Notes: a model not told the origin generated them from the sequence alone. 64,000 nt of DNA from Neobacillus cucumis (GCF_016908975.1 NZ_JAFBEX010000021.1:1-64000); one strand, 5' to 3'; counted from the first letter of the stretch, positions 52,693 to 62,177 are shown. Translations and numbers: made by a program.

Positions 52693-53032
52693 CGTTTGAG
52701 ATTCCCCCTTGCCAAAATCAAAAGTTCTAACATTTTTAAATTAATACATTCTTCAAAAGACTTCAGCCTGTCAACTTTATTGATACTCTATTTTTTACTA
52801 CCCTACTTTTTTATGTCAAAACCTATGAATAGATTGGTGGTTAAAATCATCGGTCAAAATGTTTTATTAAGAATTTTTTTGAGTCCGCACGCTATCCGCG
52901 AACGGATAAATAAAAAAGTCTCGTAAATCAGGTTCATTAACCTTAAGTAATGACACCACGAAAATGAAAAAAAGCCGAATTTCAACTAGTAATCGACTTA
53001 CAGTTGGAAACCAAGAATTTAAAGAACTTGTA
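52693..53032. other. Promoter region of the alpha-glucosidase gene
   Basis: No gene is supported. No clear catabolite-response (cre) palindrome was found. A 37-codon plus-strand frame at 52814 lacks a ribosome site. Confidence 0.4.
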
Positions 53033-53662
53033 TTACAAATGAGGGAAAAGACCTTTTATACCTTCTGCAATCATCTGGATAGAAATAACAGCAAGGATCA
53101 AACCCATTATTCTTGTTACAACATTTAAACCACCTTGTCCAAGTTTGTTAATAACAGGAGTTGAATAGTAAAATAGCACATAAGAAAGTGCTAATACTAG
53201 CGCAAATCCAATAAACACAAGGATTAGATTGGAGATGTTAAAGGAACCTGAACCTGTGTGTGCCATAACAGTTGCAATCGTACCAGGGCCAGCCATAATA
53301 GGCAGTGCCAGAGGAGTAATCGATATATCCTCCTTTTCTTCTGCTTCCTTTTTTTCTGCAGAATGCGGTGTCTGTGCATTTGAAGTCTTTGCATGCAAAA
53401 GATTAAAAGCAATTCCAAAAATAAGAATTCCTCCAGCAACTCGAAACGCATGGATAGTAATACCGAATATAGAAAATATGAAGTTGCCAAGCACCAGAAA
53501 TACAGTAAGAATACACAAGGAAACGATTGCCGCTTTCCTTGCCGTATGTTTCTTTTGCTGTTGAGAATATCCGTTGGTAAGAGAAATAAAAATAGGAATA
53601 TTCCCTATTGGATTCATCACAGCGAAAAACGATACCGTCATTTTAAGAAGTAGACTAACCAA
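53033..53662 (-). CDS. MarC-family membrane protein
   Basis: A 209-residue protein with six membrane helices and the MarC (UPF0056) features: VSFFAVMNPIGNIPIFISLT at the start, a central ITPLALPIMAGPGTIATVMA, and a closing GGLNVVTRIMGLILAVISIQMIAEGI. These are proposed amino acid or small-solute carriers with no proven role. A charged loop (HSAEKKEAEEKED) separates the halves. TTG start with GGAGGGAACTTT. Confidence 0.9.
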   Translation of the reverse strand: MVSLLLKMTVSFFAVMNPIGNIPIFISLTNGYSQQQKKHTARKAAIVSLCILTVFLVLGNFIFSIFGITIHAFRVAGGILIFGIAFNLLHAKTSNAQTPHSAEKKEAEEKEDISITPLALPIMAGPGTIATVMAHTGSGSFNISNLILVFIGFALVLALSYVLFYYSTPVINKLGQGGLNVVTRIMGLILAVISIQMIAEGIKGLFPHL

Positions 53663-53867
53663 AAAGTTCCCTCCTATCTCACTTTAAGCATTTTTAAATT
53701 CATCCTTATATATAACCTACATTGTGAAAACGAAACAATTGAACAAGGAAAACACTAAACAATTCACTTCATAGTGCAAGAAAAGCGTAGAAACTATAAT
53801 AATTGAAAACTCTTTCATTTCATGTATAGTAAGAGATAAGCAAAAAAGTAAAAATGGAGTGGGACTC

Positions 53868-55139
53868 ATGGAGAAGAAAAGAAATTGGGCAGGTAATTAT
53901 CAATATAGTACAACTAACTGGCATGAACCTGAATCGGTTGAAGAAGTTCAACAATTGGTTTCAAGTTTAAAAAAGCTGCGTGTGATCGGATCGCGTCACT
54001 CGTTTAATAGTATCGCAGATTCTGAGGAAAATATGGTATCCTTGCAAAAGCTCAACAGGGTAATATCCATAGATCGAGAAAAACAAACGGTGATCGTGGA
54101 AGCAGGAATCAACTATGGTGAACTGGGGTCTGTGCTTCAGCAACATGGCTTAGCTTTACATAACCTTGCATCCCTTCCTCACATTTCGGTTGCTGGGGCT
54201 ATTGCAACGGCCACACATGGTTCAGGAAATCGTAATCAAAATTTAGCTGCAGCGGTCCGTGCGATGGAAGTGGTCACTGCGGATGGAAGTATTGTCACTT
54301 TTTCAAAAGAAAAATCCGATGAAGAATTACATGGTGCTGTAGTAGGACTTGGTGGATTAGGTGTCGTCACAAAGCTAACACTAGATGTTCATCCAAGTCA
54401 TCAAATGAGGCAGGATGTATACGAGAACCTTCCGTTAGCACAACTAGAACATGATTTTGATTCCATTTTTTCTAATGCGTATAGCGTTAGCTTGTTTACG
54501 GATTGGCAGGATGAGCGGTTTAACCAGGTGTGGCTGAAGAGCAAAGTACCGGATGATCAGACGTTTTCGTTTGGAGAAGATTTTTATGGAGCAAAAGCCG
54601 CCAAAGAAAATCTCCATCCCGTCCCTGGGGTTGGAGCAGAAAATTGTACAGCCCAGCTAGGGGTGCCAGGGGATTGGCTGGATCGCATGCCACACTTCCG
54701 AATGGATTTTACCCCAAGTAAAGGACAAGAGCTGCAAAGTGAATATATTATGGCCCGCGAGCATGCCTATGCCGCTCTTTCTGCGGTTAGTGAAATCCGT
54801 GAACAAATCGCGCCACATTTATTAATATGCGAGGTGCGGACCATTGCCGAGGACGAGCTTTGGTTAAGCCCATCCTATAAGCAGGATTCCGTTGCCATAC
54901 ACTTTACGTGGCAGGATAAATGGGCGGATGTACAGAAGGTGCTTCCGCTCATTGAAGCCCAGCTAGAACCTTTTCAGGCTAAGCCACATTGGGGAAAACT
55001 GTTTACTACCTCCCCTGCCAAAATACAGTCACTTTATGAGAAGATGCCTGCCTTTCAGCAGCTGCTTATGAAGTATGATGCAAATGGCAAGTTTCGGAAT
55101 GCCTATTTGAATCACTATATATTTAATGAGACAGAGTGA
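53868..55139 (+). CDS. FAD-linked alditol/aldonolactone oxidase
   Basis: A 423-residue FAD enzyme of the VAO/ALO group. The FAD domain is at about 1-180: RVIGSRHSFNSIADS, HISVAGAIATATHGSG (the His-containing GATHGSG-type motif of alditol oxidases) and GAVVGLGGLGVVTKLTL. A substrate domain with the ALO-type end HWGKLFTT...FRNAYLNHYIF follows. It should oxidise a polyol or sugar lactone using O2 and yield H2O2. ATG at 53868 with GGAG eight bases upstream; upstream codons are not needed. Confidence 0.9.
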   Translation: MEKKRNWAGNYQYSTTNWHEPESVEEVQQLVSSLKKLRVIGSRHSFNSIADSEENMVSLQKLNRVISIDREKQTVIVEAGINYGELGSVLQQHGLALHNLASLPHISVAGAIATATHGSGNRNQNLAAAVRAMEVVTADGSIVTFSKEKSDEELHGAVVGLGGLGVVTKLTLDVHPSHQMRQDVYENLPLAQLEHDFDSIFSNAYSVSLFTDWQDERFNQVWLKSKVPDDQTFSFGEDFYGAKAAKENLHPVPGVGAENCTAQLGVPGDWLDRMPHFRMDFTPSKGQELQSEYIMAREHAYAALSAVSEIREQIAPHLLICEVRTIAEDELWLSPSYKQDSVAIHFTWQDKWADVQKVLPLIEAQLEPFQAKPHWGKLFTTSPAKIQSLYEKMPAFQQLLMKYDANGKFRNAYLNHYIFNETE

Positions 55140-55258
55140 AGCCTCTAAGCAAAATAGAGTGATAGTTTGCTTCGTTTAGAAAGCAACTTCGGTCACCCAA
55201 TATGAACCACTATCCCTAAATACTGTTAGGAAAATTATCGAAAAAAATCGTTTGAATA

Positions 55259-55296
55259 TGAAGGCCTCTTGCGAGTGAATGCAAGAGGCCTTCATC
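55259..55296. terminator. Strong bidirectional terminator
   Basis: GAAGGCCTCTTGC / GCAAGAGGCCTTC with an eight-base loop, between the oxidase and the poxB fragment. Confidence 0.82.
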
Positions 55297-55319
55297 TATA
55301 CGATCCATCATTTTGGCGA

Positions 55320-55459
55320 TCAGCGTAAAAAGTTCGTTTTGGCAAGGTCAATGAGCTCGTTGCCGTGCCCGTTCAAAACGGCTTTCATCATCCGAAGGCT
55401 AAATCCATGCGCATGTTCAAATGTGATTTTAGTTGGAAAAGCCAATTCTTGGCGGTTCA
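55320..55459 (-). pseudogene. Stray 3' end of a poxB-like gene
   Basis: The frame reads VNRQELAFPTKITFEHAHGF, then SLRMMKAVLNGHGNELIDLA and ends NFLR, matching the last 46 residues of the intact poxB at 62178 with four changes. Upstream sequence is missing. It ends six bases before the epimerase gene's stop, so two gene 3' ends abut. Confidence 0.82.
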
Positions 55460-55464
55460 CGGAG

Positions 55465-56481
55465 CTATTCCTTAACCATCTTTAGTGCCGTATTTAATCC
55501 GTCAATAACCCTGTCACACCAATGGTCAAATTCCTCATCCGTTTTTTGTAGTTCAGGATGAGCTAATATGTATTCAACCGTTTGCTTAATTCCTTGGTCA
55601 AATCGAGTCGTCGCAACAAAATCGGGAACAAGTCTTTTTAGTTTAGAATTGTCGAAAACGACGGAATTGGCCTTATCCCCCAATAATCCACCCCTGTAAT
55701 CTTCCTTACTGCAAGCGTCCAAAAATTCTGATGACACATGGATCGCATTGAGTTTGACTGCGAGTGCGTCCGCGATGGCCTGGTAAATTTGATTCCAGGT
55801 AAGACTTTCATCTGAAGTGATTTGAACAGCCTCACCGATTGCATGAATATTGCCCATTAAGCCAATAAAGCCTTTGGCAAAATCACTATTGTGTGTCATT
55901 GTCCATAATGATGTACCATCACCATGAATAATAACCGGCTTATTCTCTAGCATGCGTTTTGCTACCTGCCAGGAACCATTGCTTCCATGTACTCCAAGCG
56001 GAATCGAACGTTCATCATAGGTATGACTTGGTCTTACAATCGTAATCGGAAAGCCTTCCTCTCGGTAAAGTTTCAGCAAATACTCTTCACAGGCAATCTT
56101 ATTTCTCGAATACTCCCAATATGGATTTGATAAGGGCGTTCCTTCTGTAATTCGATAGTCGGACAAAGGAGTTTGGTAGGCAGAAGCCGAGCTAATAAAG
56201 ATAAATTGTTTCGTTTTCCCCTTAAATAAGCGATAATCTCTTTCTAGTTGTGCAGGTACAAACGCGATGAAATCAGCCACAACATCAAACGTTAAATCTT
56301 CAATCAGTCTGGAAACTTGCTCTTCATCATTAATATCTGCTTGAAGTAAGTTTACCCCTTCTGGCAAACGATCCTTTCGATTCCCCCGATTAAGAAGGTA
56401 AAGCTCACATCCCATTGTTACCAATTGCTTCGTGATAGCAGAACTAATCGTTCCTGTCCCACCGATAAATAACGCTTTCAT
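55465..56481 (-). CDS. NAD-dependent epimerase/dehydratase (extended SDR)
   Basis: A 338-residue extended SDR: GGTGTISSAITKQL at residues 7-20 binds the cofactor, FIFISSASAYQTP carries the Ser/Tyr region, and YWEYSRNKIACEEYL is the YxxxK motif. The C-terminal half is the substrate domain (WTMTHNSDFAKGFIGLM). Sugar-nucleotide or related carbonyl substrates are likely; none can be named. GGAGGTGGAACC sets the ATG. A fragment of the same 3' end lies at 48171. Confidence 0.9.
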   Translation of the reverse strand: MKALFIGGTGTISSAITKQLVTMGCELYLLNRGNRKDRLPEGVNLLQADINDEEQVSRLIEDLTFDVVADFIAFVPAQLERDYRLFKGKTKQFIFISSASAYQTPLSDYRITEGTPLSNPYWEYSRNKIACEEYLLKLYREEGFPITIVRPSHTYDERSIPLGVHGSNGSWQVAKRMLENKPVIIHGDGTSLWTMTHNSDFAKGFIGLMGNIHAIGEAVQITSDESLTWNQIYQAIADALAVKLNAIHVSSEFLDACSKEDYRGGLLGDKANSVVFDNSKLKRLVPDFVATTRFDQGIKQTVEYILAHPELQKTDEEFDHWCDRVIDGLNTALKMVKE

Positions 56482-56635
56482 GGTTCCACCTCCGCTATTT
56501 TCCTAACGCTTTCATACAATTAAACTATTTCTTGCAAAATAGCGAAAATCCTTTAAAAATGAAAAGTTATATATGATTACCTGATGATCTAGAACCCCAA
56601 TTGTCTTCCCGCATCCGACTTTTCCTAATTATTGC

Positions 56636-57904
56636 TTAATTTAGGTTCATTAATGTACCAAGGTGAACAATCCAGGATGGATTTACTCCTACTTTTTCTT
56701 CACCTTTTAACCCTTTAAGAATCGCAACCCAATGACCTCTTTTTTGACCCGTCTCTACCTTTTGTTTATGTAGAATACCTTTCTTTTGTACAAATACGTA
56801 GCTCGATTTTCCAATCGTAATGATGCTCGTTTCAGGAACTGCTTGCAATTGTTTAGACTGCAGAACAACGTCTAGTGTGGTAGAGTAGCCAGGATATAGA
56901 CCTTTTTGGGAATCAAGACTTGCTTTAAAAGAATAGGATGGAACCGGTTCTTGTTGTGAATCTTTATCCTTATTAACTGGTGCTTTATAGGTAGGATAAT
57001 CACTTACCTCCGTTATTTTCCCGTTCCAAATCTTATTGGCAACTACATTAGAAGTTACTGTAATCGGTTGGCCTGGTGTAATTTTAGCTTTTTCTGCTTC
57101 TGTTAGCTTTCCTTCAATTTCAAACGGATCATTAGAAACGATTTCCATGATGGCTAATTGCTGATTTTCTTTTGCTTGGAAACCTTGCCCTAAATTCTTA
57201 TTCAGGTTAACTATCACACCTGCAGTGTTGCTAGAGACAATTAAGGAATCGAGCTCGGCTTGAAGCTTTTCTGCCTCCAACGTATATTTTTCGACCTTTA
57301 ATTCTGCCGCACGGGAGTCAGCTTTTGCTGTATTTAGTTCAGCTTTAAGTGACAGAATTGATTTATCATCTATACTATCCGAATCACCCACACCAGTTAG
57401 ATTTGTTGTAACGGTGGTATTGGTGGCGTCGCTTGTACCTGGTGTAGTAGTAGATTCAGCTTCCAGTAAATCCTGTTCTAACGAAGTGATTTGCTCTTGC
57501 AGTTGTTTAGCACTCGTTTCTGCTAATTGTTTATTTATTTCTGCTTGTCCTAGTTCTGCCTTTAATGCTGAGCCTTCGTACGAAAAGAGCTGTTGTCCTT
57601 TAGAAACCGTTTCCCCTTCCTTTACAAAAATCTCTTGTATAGATCCTTTTGAGGCATTTACATAAATCGTTTCAGTATGACTTTGTACAACACGAGCTGA
57701 TACTGTTTTTGTTTTAATGAAGGTTTTTTCTGTCGGATTCATAAATACTAACTTCTTTAAATCCCTTTTATTCCATTCAATTATGGCTAAACTTAACATA
57801 ACAAAAATAAGTATCAGAACAAGGAACCCAAGTAAAATCATTTTCTTCTGACGTGGGGTACGTGCTTGTTCGTTTTCTGTACCAAATCTCTTTGCTGTTT
57901 CCAT
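56636..57904 (-). CDS. HlyD-family efflux adaptor
   Basis: A 422-residue membrane-fusion protein: an N-terminal membrane anchor (KKMILLGFLVLILIFVMLSL, residues 20-39), a lipoyl-like half (SKGSIQEIFVKEGETVSKGQ), a long coiled coil (about 115-215, with a Thr/Ser-rich insert TTTPGTSDATNTTV), a second lipoyl half (SNTAGVIVNLNKNLGQGF) and a beta-barrel end. It resembles adaptor subunits of ABC exporters such as YknX, but no ABC genes are adjacent. AAAGGGTAGGGTT precedes the ATG. Confidence 0.88.
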   Translation of the reverse strand: METAKRFGTENEQARTPRQKKMILLGFLVLILIFVMLSLAIIEWNKRDLKKLVFMNPTEKTFIKTKTVSARVVQSHTETIYVNASKGSIQEIFVKEGETVSKGQQLFSYEGSALKAELGQAEINKQLAETSAKQLQEQITSLEQDLLEAESTTTPGTSDATNTTVTTNLTGVGDSDSIDDKSILSLKAELNTAKADSRAAELKVEKYTLEAEKLQAELDSLIVSSNTAGVIVNLNKNLGQGFQAKENQQLAIMEIVSNDPFEIEGKLTEAEKAKITPGQPITVTSNVVANKIWNGKITEVSDYPTYKAPVNKDKDSQQEPVPSYSFKASLDSQKGLYPGYSTTLDVVLQSKQLQAVPETSIITIGKSSYVFVQKKGILHKQKVETGQKRGHWVAILKGLKGEEKVGVNPSWIVHLGTLMNLN

Positions 57905-58181
57905 AACCCTACCCTTTCTATATAGATTAATAGCAAATTTTGCAATAATCTATAAAACAATTTTCTACTATATTGTCTATTTTTTACAAGTAAGTTTCAA
58001 GGAATATTTTTAGAAAAATTCAATTAGATTAATTCACAAATTTGTAAAAGGCGCTCTTAAGGCAATTGCAAAAAAAGACCGAGTGTACTCTGGTCTACGT
58101 ACTTCTCTTTCTAAAACATATTAGTATGATCATCCGAATAAAAAACAATTGTATTACGGGGGGAAGATTATGATAAAACAT
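57905..58181. other. Spacer before the methyltransferase promoter
   Basis: No gene. An AGACC...GGTCT hairpin lies at about 58076-58096. Confidence 0.4.
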
Positions 58182-58210
58182 TTGACAAAAGTATCTATTT
58201 ATGCTATAAT
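58182..58210 (+). promoter_or_regulatory. Consensus sigma-A promoter
   Basis: TTGACA (58182-58187), a 17-base spacer and TATAAT (58205-58210): perfect boxes at ideal spacing, driving the methyltransferase at 58289. Confidence 0.88.
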
Positions 58211-58235
58211 TTACAAATTAAAATACACTGTGTAT

Positions 58236-58271
58236 AATAAGGTTCTCCTGGCCAGGGGAATCTTATTTTTG
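58236..58271 (+). terminator. Terminator-like hairpin in the leader
   Basis: AAGGTTCTCC pairs with GGGGAATCTT (loop TGGCCA), followed by ATTTTTG, inside the 5' leader and 18 bases before the coding start. An attenuator is likely, since the promoter is otherwise perfect. Confidence 0.6.
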
Positions 58272-58288
58272 TTATGGGAGGCAATTGA

Positions 58289-59203
58289 ATGAAAGCCAAT
58301 GAATCTAGTGTGACTTCTTTAGTTTCAGCATTCGGCCGAGCATACCACAGTAAACATGACACTCCGAAGGTTTTTGATGATTTTTTCGCGGAAAAACTAA
58401 TTACTGAAAAAGAATTGGCAGACATTAGTGAAAATATGATTAAAGGAATCTCGTTTTTCAACAGGGAGATTGCTGAAAAGTTTAAAGAACAGCCAGAAGA
58501 AATCCTAAAATGGATCACTCAGGTCCAGCTATCCCCCACTCCGCTTGCTCGGGCGGCTTATTGCGAGGAAGTTTTAGCAATCGAAATGAGGTTAGGATTG
58601 CAACAATATGTAATCCTTGGGGCTGGGCTGGATACATTCTGTTTCAGGCATCCAGAATTGGAAAACTCTTTGGAAATCTATGAAATGGACCATCCTGCTA
58701 CACAAGCATTTAAAAGAAGCAGACTTGCTCAGGCAGATTTAGAGATTCCCAAAAATCTTCATATGATTCCGGTTGACTTTACTGAAGAATTTTCCTTTGA
58801 GAGCATCCAGGAAAGAGGGTTTCAAAATAAAAAAACGTTGTTCAGTCTTCTGGGTGTCACCTTTTATCTAACAAAAGACGAAAACTCCCGTTTGTTTAGT
58901 GAACTTTTTACTAAAGTCCCTGAGGGAAGTTCCATCGTTTTTGATTATGCGGATGAAAATCTTTTTAAAGAAAAAGGATTTTCAAATCGAGTGGAAAATA
59001 TGCTGAAGATGACGTTGGCCGGCGGCGAAGTAATGAAATCATGCTTCAGTTATCACGAGATCGAGAAGATGCTTGAAGATGCAGGTTTGCTAATTTTTGA
59101 ACACTTGTCACCCACTGATATAAACAATCGATTTTTCCGTCACCGGACGGACTATTTAAGAGCCTTCGAAACGGTCCATTATATCCATGCAGTCAAGAAA
59201 TAG
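58289..59203 (+). CDS. SAM-dependent methyltransferase (LCMT/TIGR00027 family)
   Basis: A 304-residue class I methyltransferase of the leucine carboxyl methyltransferase-like family: FGRAYHSKHDTPKVFDDFFAEKLI at the start, ARAAYCEEVLAIEM, the SAM motif YVILGAGLDTFCFR, LEIYEMDHPATQAFKR, and FSLLGVTFYLTKDE. The acceptor is unknown; in actinobacteria and Bacillus these often modify small natural products. GGGAGGCAATTGA gives the ATG. Perfect promoter, attenuator-like leader. Confidence 0.87.
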   Translation: MKANESSVTSLVSAFGRAYHSKHDTPKVFDDFFAEKLITEKELADISENMIKGISFFNREIAEKFKEQPEEILKWITQVQLSPTPLARAAYCEEVLAIEMRLGLQQYVILGAGLDTFCFRHPELENSLEIYEMDHPATQAFKRSRLAQADLEIPKNLHMIPVDFTEEFSFESIQERGFQNKKTLFSLLGVTFYLTKDENSRLFSELFTKVPEGSSIVFDYADENLFKEKGFSNRVENMLKMTLAGGEVMKSCFSYHEIEKMLEDAGLLIFEHLSPTDINNRFFRHRTDYLRAFETVHYIHAVKK

Positions 59204-59228
59204 TTATGGCTTCTTTTTCTAAAAGACC

Positions 59229-59264
59229 AAAAGCGTTCCTGCTTTTGCAGAAACGCTTTCTTTA
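59229..59264 (+). terminator. Rho-independent terminator
   Basis: AAAGCGTT / AACGCTTT followed by CTTTAG, 25 bases after the methyltransferase stop. Confidence 0.78.
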
Positions 59265-59393
59265 GTACAGCATACCTGAAAATCAAATTAACATTTACCT
59301 TTTATATGAAATATATTACAGTAGTTACGCTGTTTAACCTATGTTTTAATAGGGATATAGTCTTATTTTGTCTTTTAGCTGCGAGGTGAACGA

Positions 59394-60230
59394 ATGTTGA
59401 AATTAGAGGAAAATAATAAGAGACGCTGGTTGAGTCATATACGCAAAAATAAAGGAATGACTCAACAGCAAGTTGCCTCGAGCTCCTTTATTGATCGATC
59501 TTATTATTCGCAGATAGAAAGTGGAAAACGAAGCCCTGGCCTAAATGTTGCTAAAAACATAGCAAAGGTGTTGAATTTTGACCCGCTATTATTCTATGAG
59601 GATGATCAAAATTTCAATTTACTTGAAGACACAACCATAAACAAAGATATTTATGAACGCTTAAAAAAACTTGACAGTGGACGTGTAGTATACCTTTATA
59701 GCAATTATGAAAATTACTTGCAACATGCTATTTCGTTTCTTTTAATAGGAGTTAGCAAAAATCATCAATGCTTATTGATTGATATCCCAGATAATTTATC
59801 ACAGATTAAGCAAGCGTTATTAACGAATCTAACCATAGGTGAAATCAATAAACAAATCCATTTCATCAATTTGGAAGATCTTAAGAAACCTGAACCTGAA
59901 GTGGTTGTTGATCCTTTAATAAGGATCAACAACAAGATGGATGAAATGGAGTCCATCTATATATGGTCACACGAGCAACATGATGAATCTGATAACTGGG
60001 TATGCCAGTTACAAAATCGTTTAAATACAGAGAAGATCAAATTAAAGAATAAAAAGGTTTTAATGGTGTGTTCTAACAATGCTGCTAAAGTAACCGCAGG
60101 TACACACATCAAGCTGATGAGAGAATGTCCTTATCTTATGACCGATTTTGAAATAGTCGAATCTCCATTGTACCAATTAAATAAAAATTCGAGGATATTC
60201 CCCTCATTTTATATTCAGGAGAATATGTAG
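59394..60230 (+). CDS. XRE-type regulator with MEDS-like sensor domain
   Basis: A 278-residue protein. An N-terminal XRE helix-turn-helix (residues 12-67: LSHIRKNKGMTQQQVASSSFIDRSYYSQIESGKRSPGLNV) is joined to a C-terminal domain (about 92-275) with VVYLYSNYENYLQHAISFLLIGVSKNHQCLLIDIP, resembling the MEDS domain of DcmR-type sensors. Since the next gene is a stand-alone MEDS protein, they probably act together on a shared small-molecule signal. CTGCGAGGTGAACGA precedes the ATG. Confidence 0.85.
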   Translation: MLKLEENNKRRWLSHIRKNKGMTQQQVASSSFIDRSYYSQIESGKRSPGLNVAKNIAKVLNFDPLLFYEDDQNFNLLEDTTINKDIYERLKKLDSGRVVYLYSNYENYLQHAISFLLIGVSKNHQCLLIDIPDNLSQIKQALLTNLTIGEINKQIHFINLEDLKKPEPEVVVDPLIRINNKMDEMESIYIWSHEQHDESDNWVCQLQNRLNTEKIKLKNKKVLMVCSNNAAKVTAGTHIKLMRECPYLMTDFEIVESPLYQLNKNSRIFPSFYIQENM

Positions 60231-60285
60231 AACCGCGTCTTATTGGCCTTTTAAAGAATTGAAATTTTTAAAATGAGGTGTTATT

Positions 60286-60849
60286 TTGACTAAGATGTTT
60301 CAATTATCAAATGATCTGGAAGTTAGCAATTCAGCACACATATTATACTTTTTCGAGGACCATAATAGCTATCTTAATAATATGATTGCTTATATAAAAG
60401 CAGGGATTGAAAGAAACCATCATCTCCTTATAATAGAAAATAAATATTTATATAACGAGGCAGAAAAGAAAATTAATCAATTATTTTCAAAAGAGGCTCA
60501 AAAATTTATTCACTATATCGATAATTACCTTTTTTATCGTTGTTACGGTGATTTTCATATTCACAGTATTGTTGAACACTTTGGGGAAATATTAACTCCC
60601 TTTTTCAATGAAAAAATGAATATTCGTACATGGGCTCATGTAGAGTGGAAAGAACAAGATGACATTTCAAGTAAACTGGAAGAATTTGAACATCTAGCGG
60701 ATTGTAGTGTAAATGAATCGGGTCTTATGTCAGTATGTGCCTACTCTGCTTCGGATGTGTCAGCGTCACTTCAGACTGGAATGATGAAGAGTCATGAATA
60801 TCTTATGACGGATCAAGAGTTTGTTCGGTCTTCCTTATATAGAAAGTAA
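60286..60849 (+). CDS. Stand-alone MEDS-domain protein
   Basis: A 187-residue MEDS protein: HILYFFEDHNSYLNNMIAYIKAGIERNHHLLIIENK is the typical beginning, RTWAHVEWKEQDDISSKLEEFE the middle and the segment LMSVCAYSASDVSASLQTGMMKSHEYLMTD the end. MEDS domains are sensor modules of methylotroph and hydrocarbon regulators. There is no DNA-binding part. TTG start with GAGGTG five bases before, 55 bases after the XRE-MEDS gene. Likely one operon. Confidence 0.82.
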   Translation: MTKMFQLSNDLEVSNSAHILYFFEDHNSYLNNMIAYIKAGIERNHHLLIIENKYLYNEAEKKINQLFSKEAQKFIHYIDNYLFYRCYGDFHIHSIVEHFGEILTPFFNEKMNIRTWAHVEWKEQDDISSKLEEFEHLADCSVNESGLMSVCAYSASDVSASLQTGMMKSHEYLMTDQEFVRSSLYRK

Positions 60850-61235
60850 GTTTTGAGAAGTTATTACTACCATCTATTGCCATCTACTTTGACCTCTTTT
60901 TCCGAATCACGCTTATTCGCAGCCGTTCTTTACGAACAAGAAACTAAAAACAGGTAATGAGCATGATTGCTACGTGAAAGCATAGTGAAATAATGGAATA
61001 CATTTTCAGTTAAATCTGGTATTCCGTTCCTATTTGAAATCCTGCGAATAAGCCAAAATTCTGCTCATGCAGTTTATCTTTTTATTGATTTTTTTATGCA
61101 AACCAGCATGGCACGTCAACAAGTATCGTAGAAAAAACACTCTCATATCCCCTGCCTAATTTCAACTTGATTGTCGTGTAGGTATGAGAATTCATAGTTG
61201 GAGAATTTCCGTCTAATGTATAAAGAGGAAGGTTA
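60850..61235. other. Gene-free spacer with hairpin
   Basis: No supported gene. GGAATAC / GTATTCC hairpin at 60993-61025 may end the MEDS transcript. Confidence 0.45.
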
Positions 61236-61410
61236 AGAAACAGATATAAGCGGAAAAATTCCGGTTAACTGCTCTAAATAAGACCAAATCCTAAGATTTG
61301 GATCATATAAACGGAAAAACTTCCTTTATTTTTAAGGAAATACTCCTATTTCCCAATTTAAGCGGAATTTTTCCGTTTATTTTTCAAACACAGTGAAATC
61401 TACATTCAGT
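61236..61410. repeat. Long palindromic intergenic repeat, copy B
   Basis: Inverted copy of 29850-30060: shares GATATAAGCGGA, ATATAAACGGAAAAACTTCC and AAGCGGAATTTTTCCG. Similarity by eye is about 80% over 170 bases. Confidence 0.7.
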
Positions 61411-61852
61411 TATAATAGAAATATTAAAAGTGTTTTGCAAGATTTACCCTTGGCGAATGATGAAGATTGTAGATGAATTTTTTAGTGGATTTAGTTACCT
61501 AAATAGATGCGAAATACTGTGTTTTTTTTCACAAAACTCCCCATCAAGAGAACCCGTTAGGCCTAGGTGCCCCTCTTTTTTATTGAGATCTCCTATCTTT
61601 TTCAATTTGTAAAAAAATCCCACAATATGATTAAAAACAATTTCTCCATTTCATTCTTAAGGAAAGTAAAAAAGGTGTAAAAGTAGGAATGTGGCAATTA
61701 GCCACTTTGAAAAAAAACAATTTGAATTAAAATTAATATATATATTTTTAGTATAAATTACCCACTAAACACACAAAAATTTTACACTAGAAATATCTCA
61801 TACTACTGTTTACATCTATATATTCATGTAAATCTACCTAGGAGGTTCAACT
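61411..61852. other. AT-rich spacer
   Basis: No gene with a ribosome site. The 60-codon frame at 61430 is unsupported. The promoter of the 58-residue gene should lie near the right end. Confidence 0.4.
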
Positions 61853-62029
61853 TTGAAATCGGAGGAAAAGTTCCAAGAATTAGCAAATTATATTGAGGCA
61901 GTTAAGAATTACTATATACCTGTTTTATTAGAAGAAAAGAATGATTATAACAACGCGATTATAAAAGGAAAGTTGAATGTATTGAATGACATTACAAAAA
62001 TGATTAAAAAGTTAGAAAAAGTAAAATAG
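61853..62029 (+). CDS. 58-residue helical orphan protein
   Basis: Encodes MKSEEKFQELANYIEAVKNY, then a helical basic end (LNVLNDITKMIKKLEKVK). It is soluble, fully helical and basic at the C-terminus. The TTG start follows AGGAGG by seven bases, a perfect site, and a strong terminator lies 25 bases past the stop. Its genuine-gene status is likely. No family recognised. Confidence 0.65.
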   Translation: MKSEEKFQELANYIEAVKNYYIPVLLEEKNDYNNAIIKGKLNVLNDITKMIKKLEKVK

Positions 62030-62052
62030 ACGTATTCTTACGTTAGTTAGAA

Positions 62053-62093
62053 ACGCCCCTATAAAGTGGTTGAATATTCACTTTTTAGGGGCA
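62053..62093. terminator. Bidirectional terminator
   Basis: GCCCCTATAAAGTG / CACTTTTTAGGGGC, between the 58-residue gene and poxB. Confidence 0.82.
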
Positions 62094-62177
62094 ATTTAGG
62101 GATTCGTTTAATACCCTTTTATTAGTTCACCAATTCCTTTTCTTCAAATCCCTCGATAAAATCAATCATTTTGGATA

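Noticed and set aside
52814..52927. 37-codon frame MSKPMNRLVVKIIGQNVLLR...
   Set aside because: Protein-like, but without any ribosome site and in the glucosidase promoter region.
53224..53653. Frames overlapping the MarC gene on both strands
   Set aside because: Frame shadows; MarC motifs fix the true frame.
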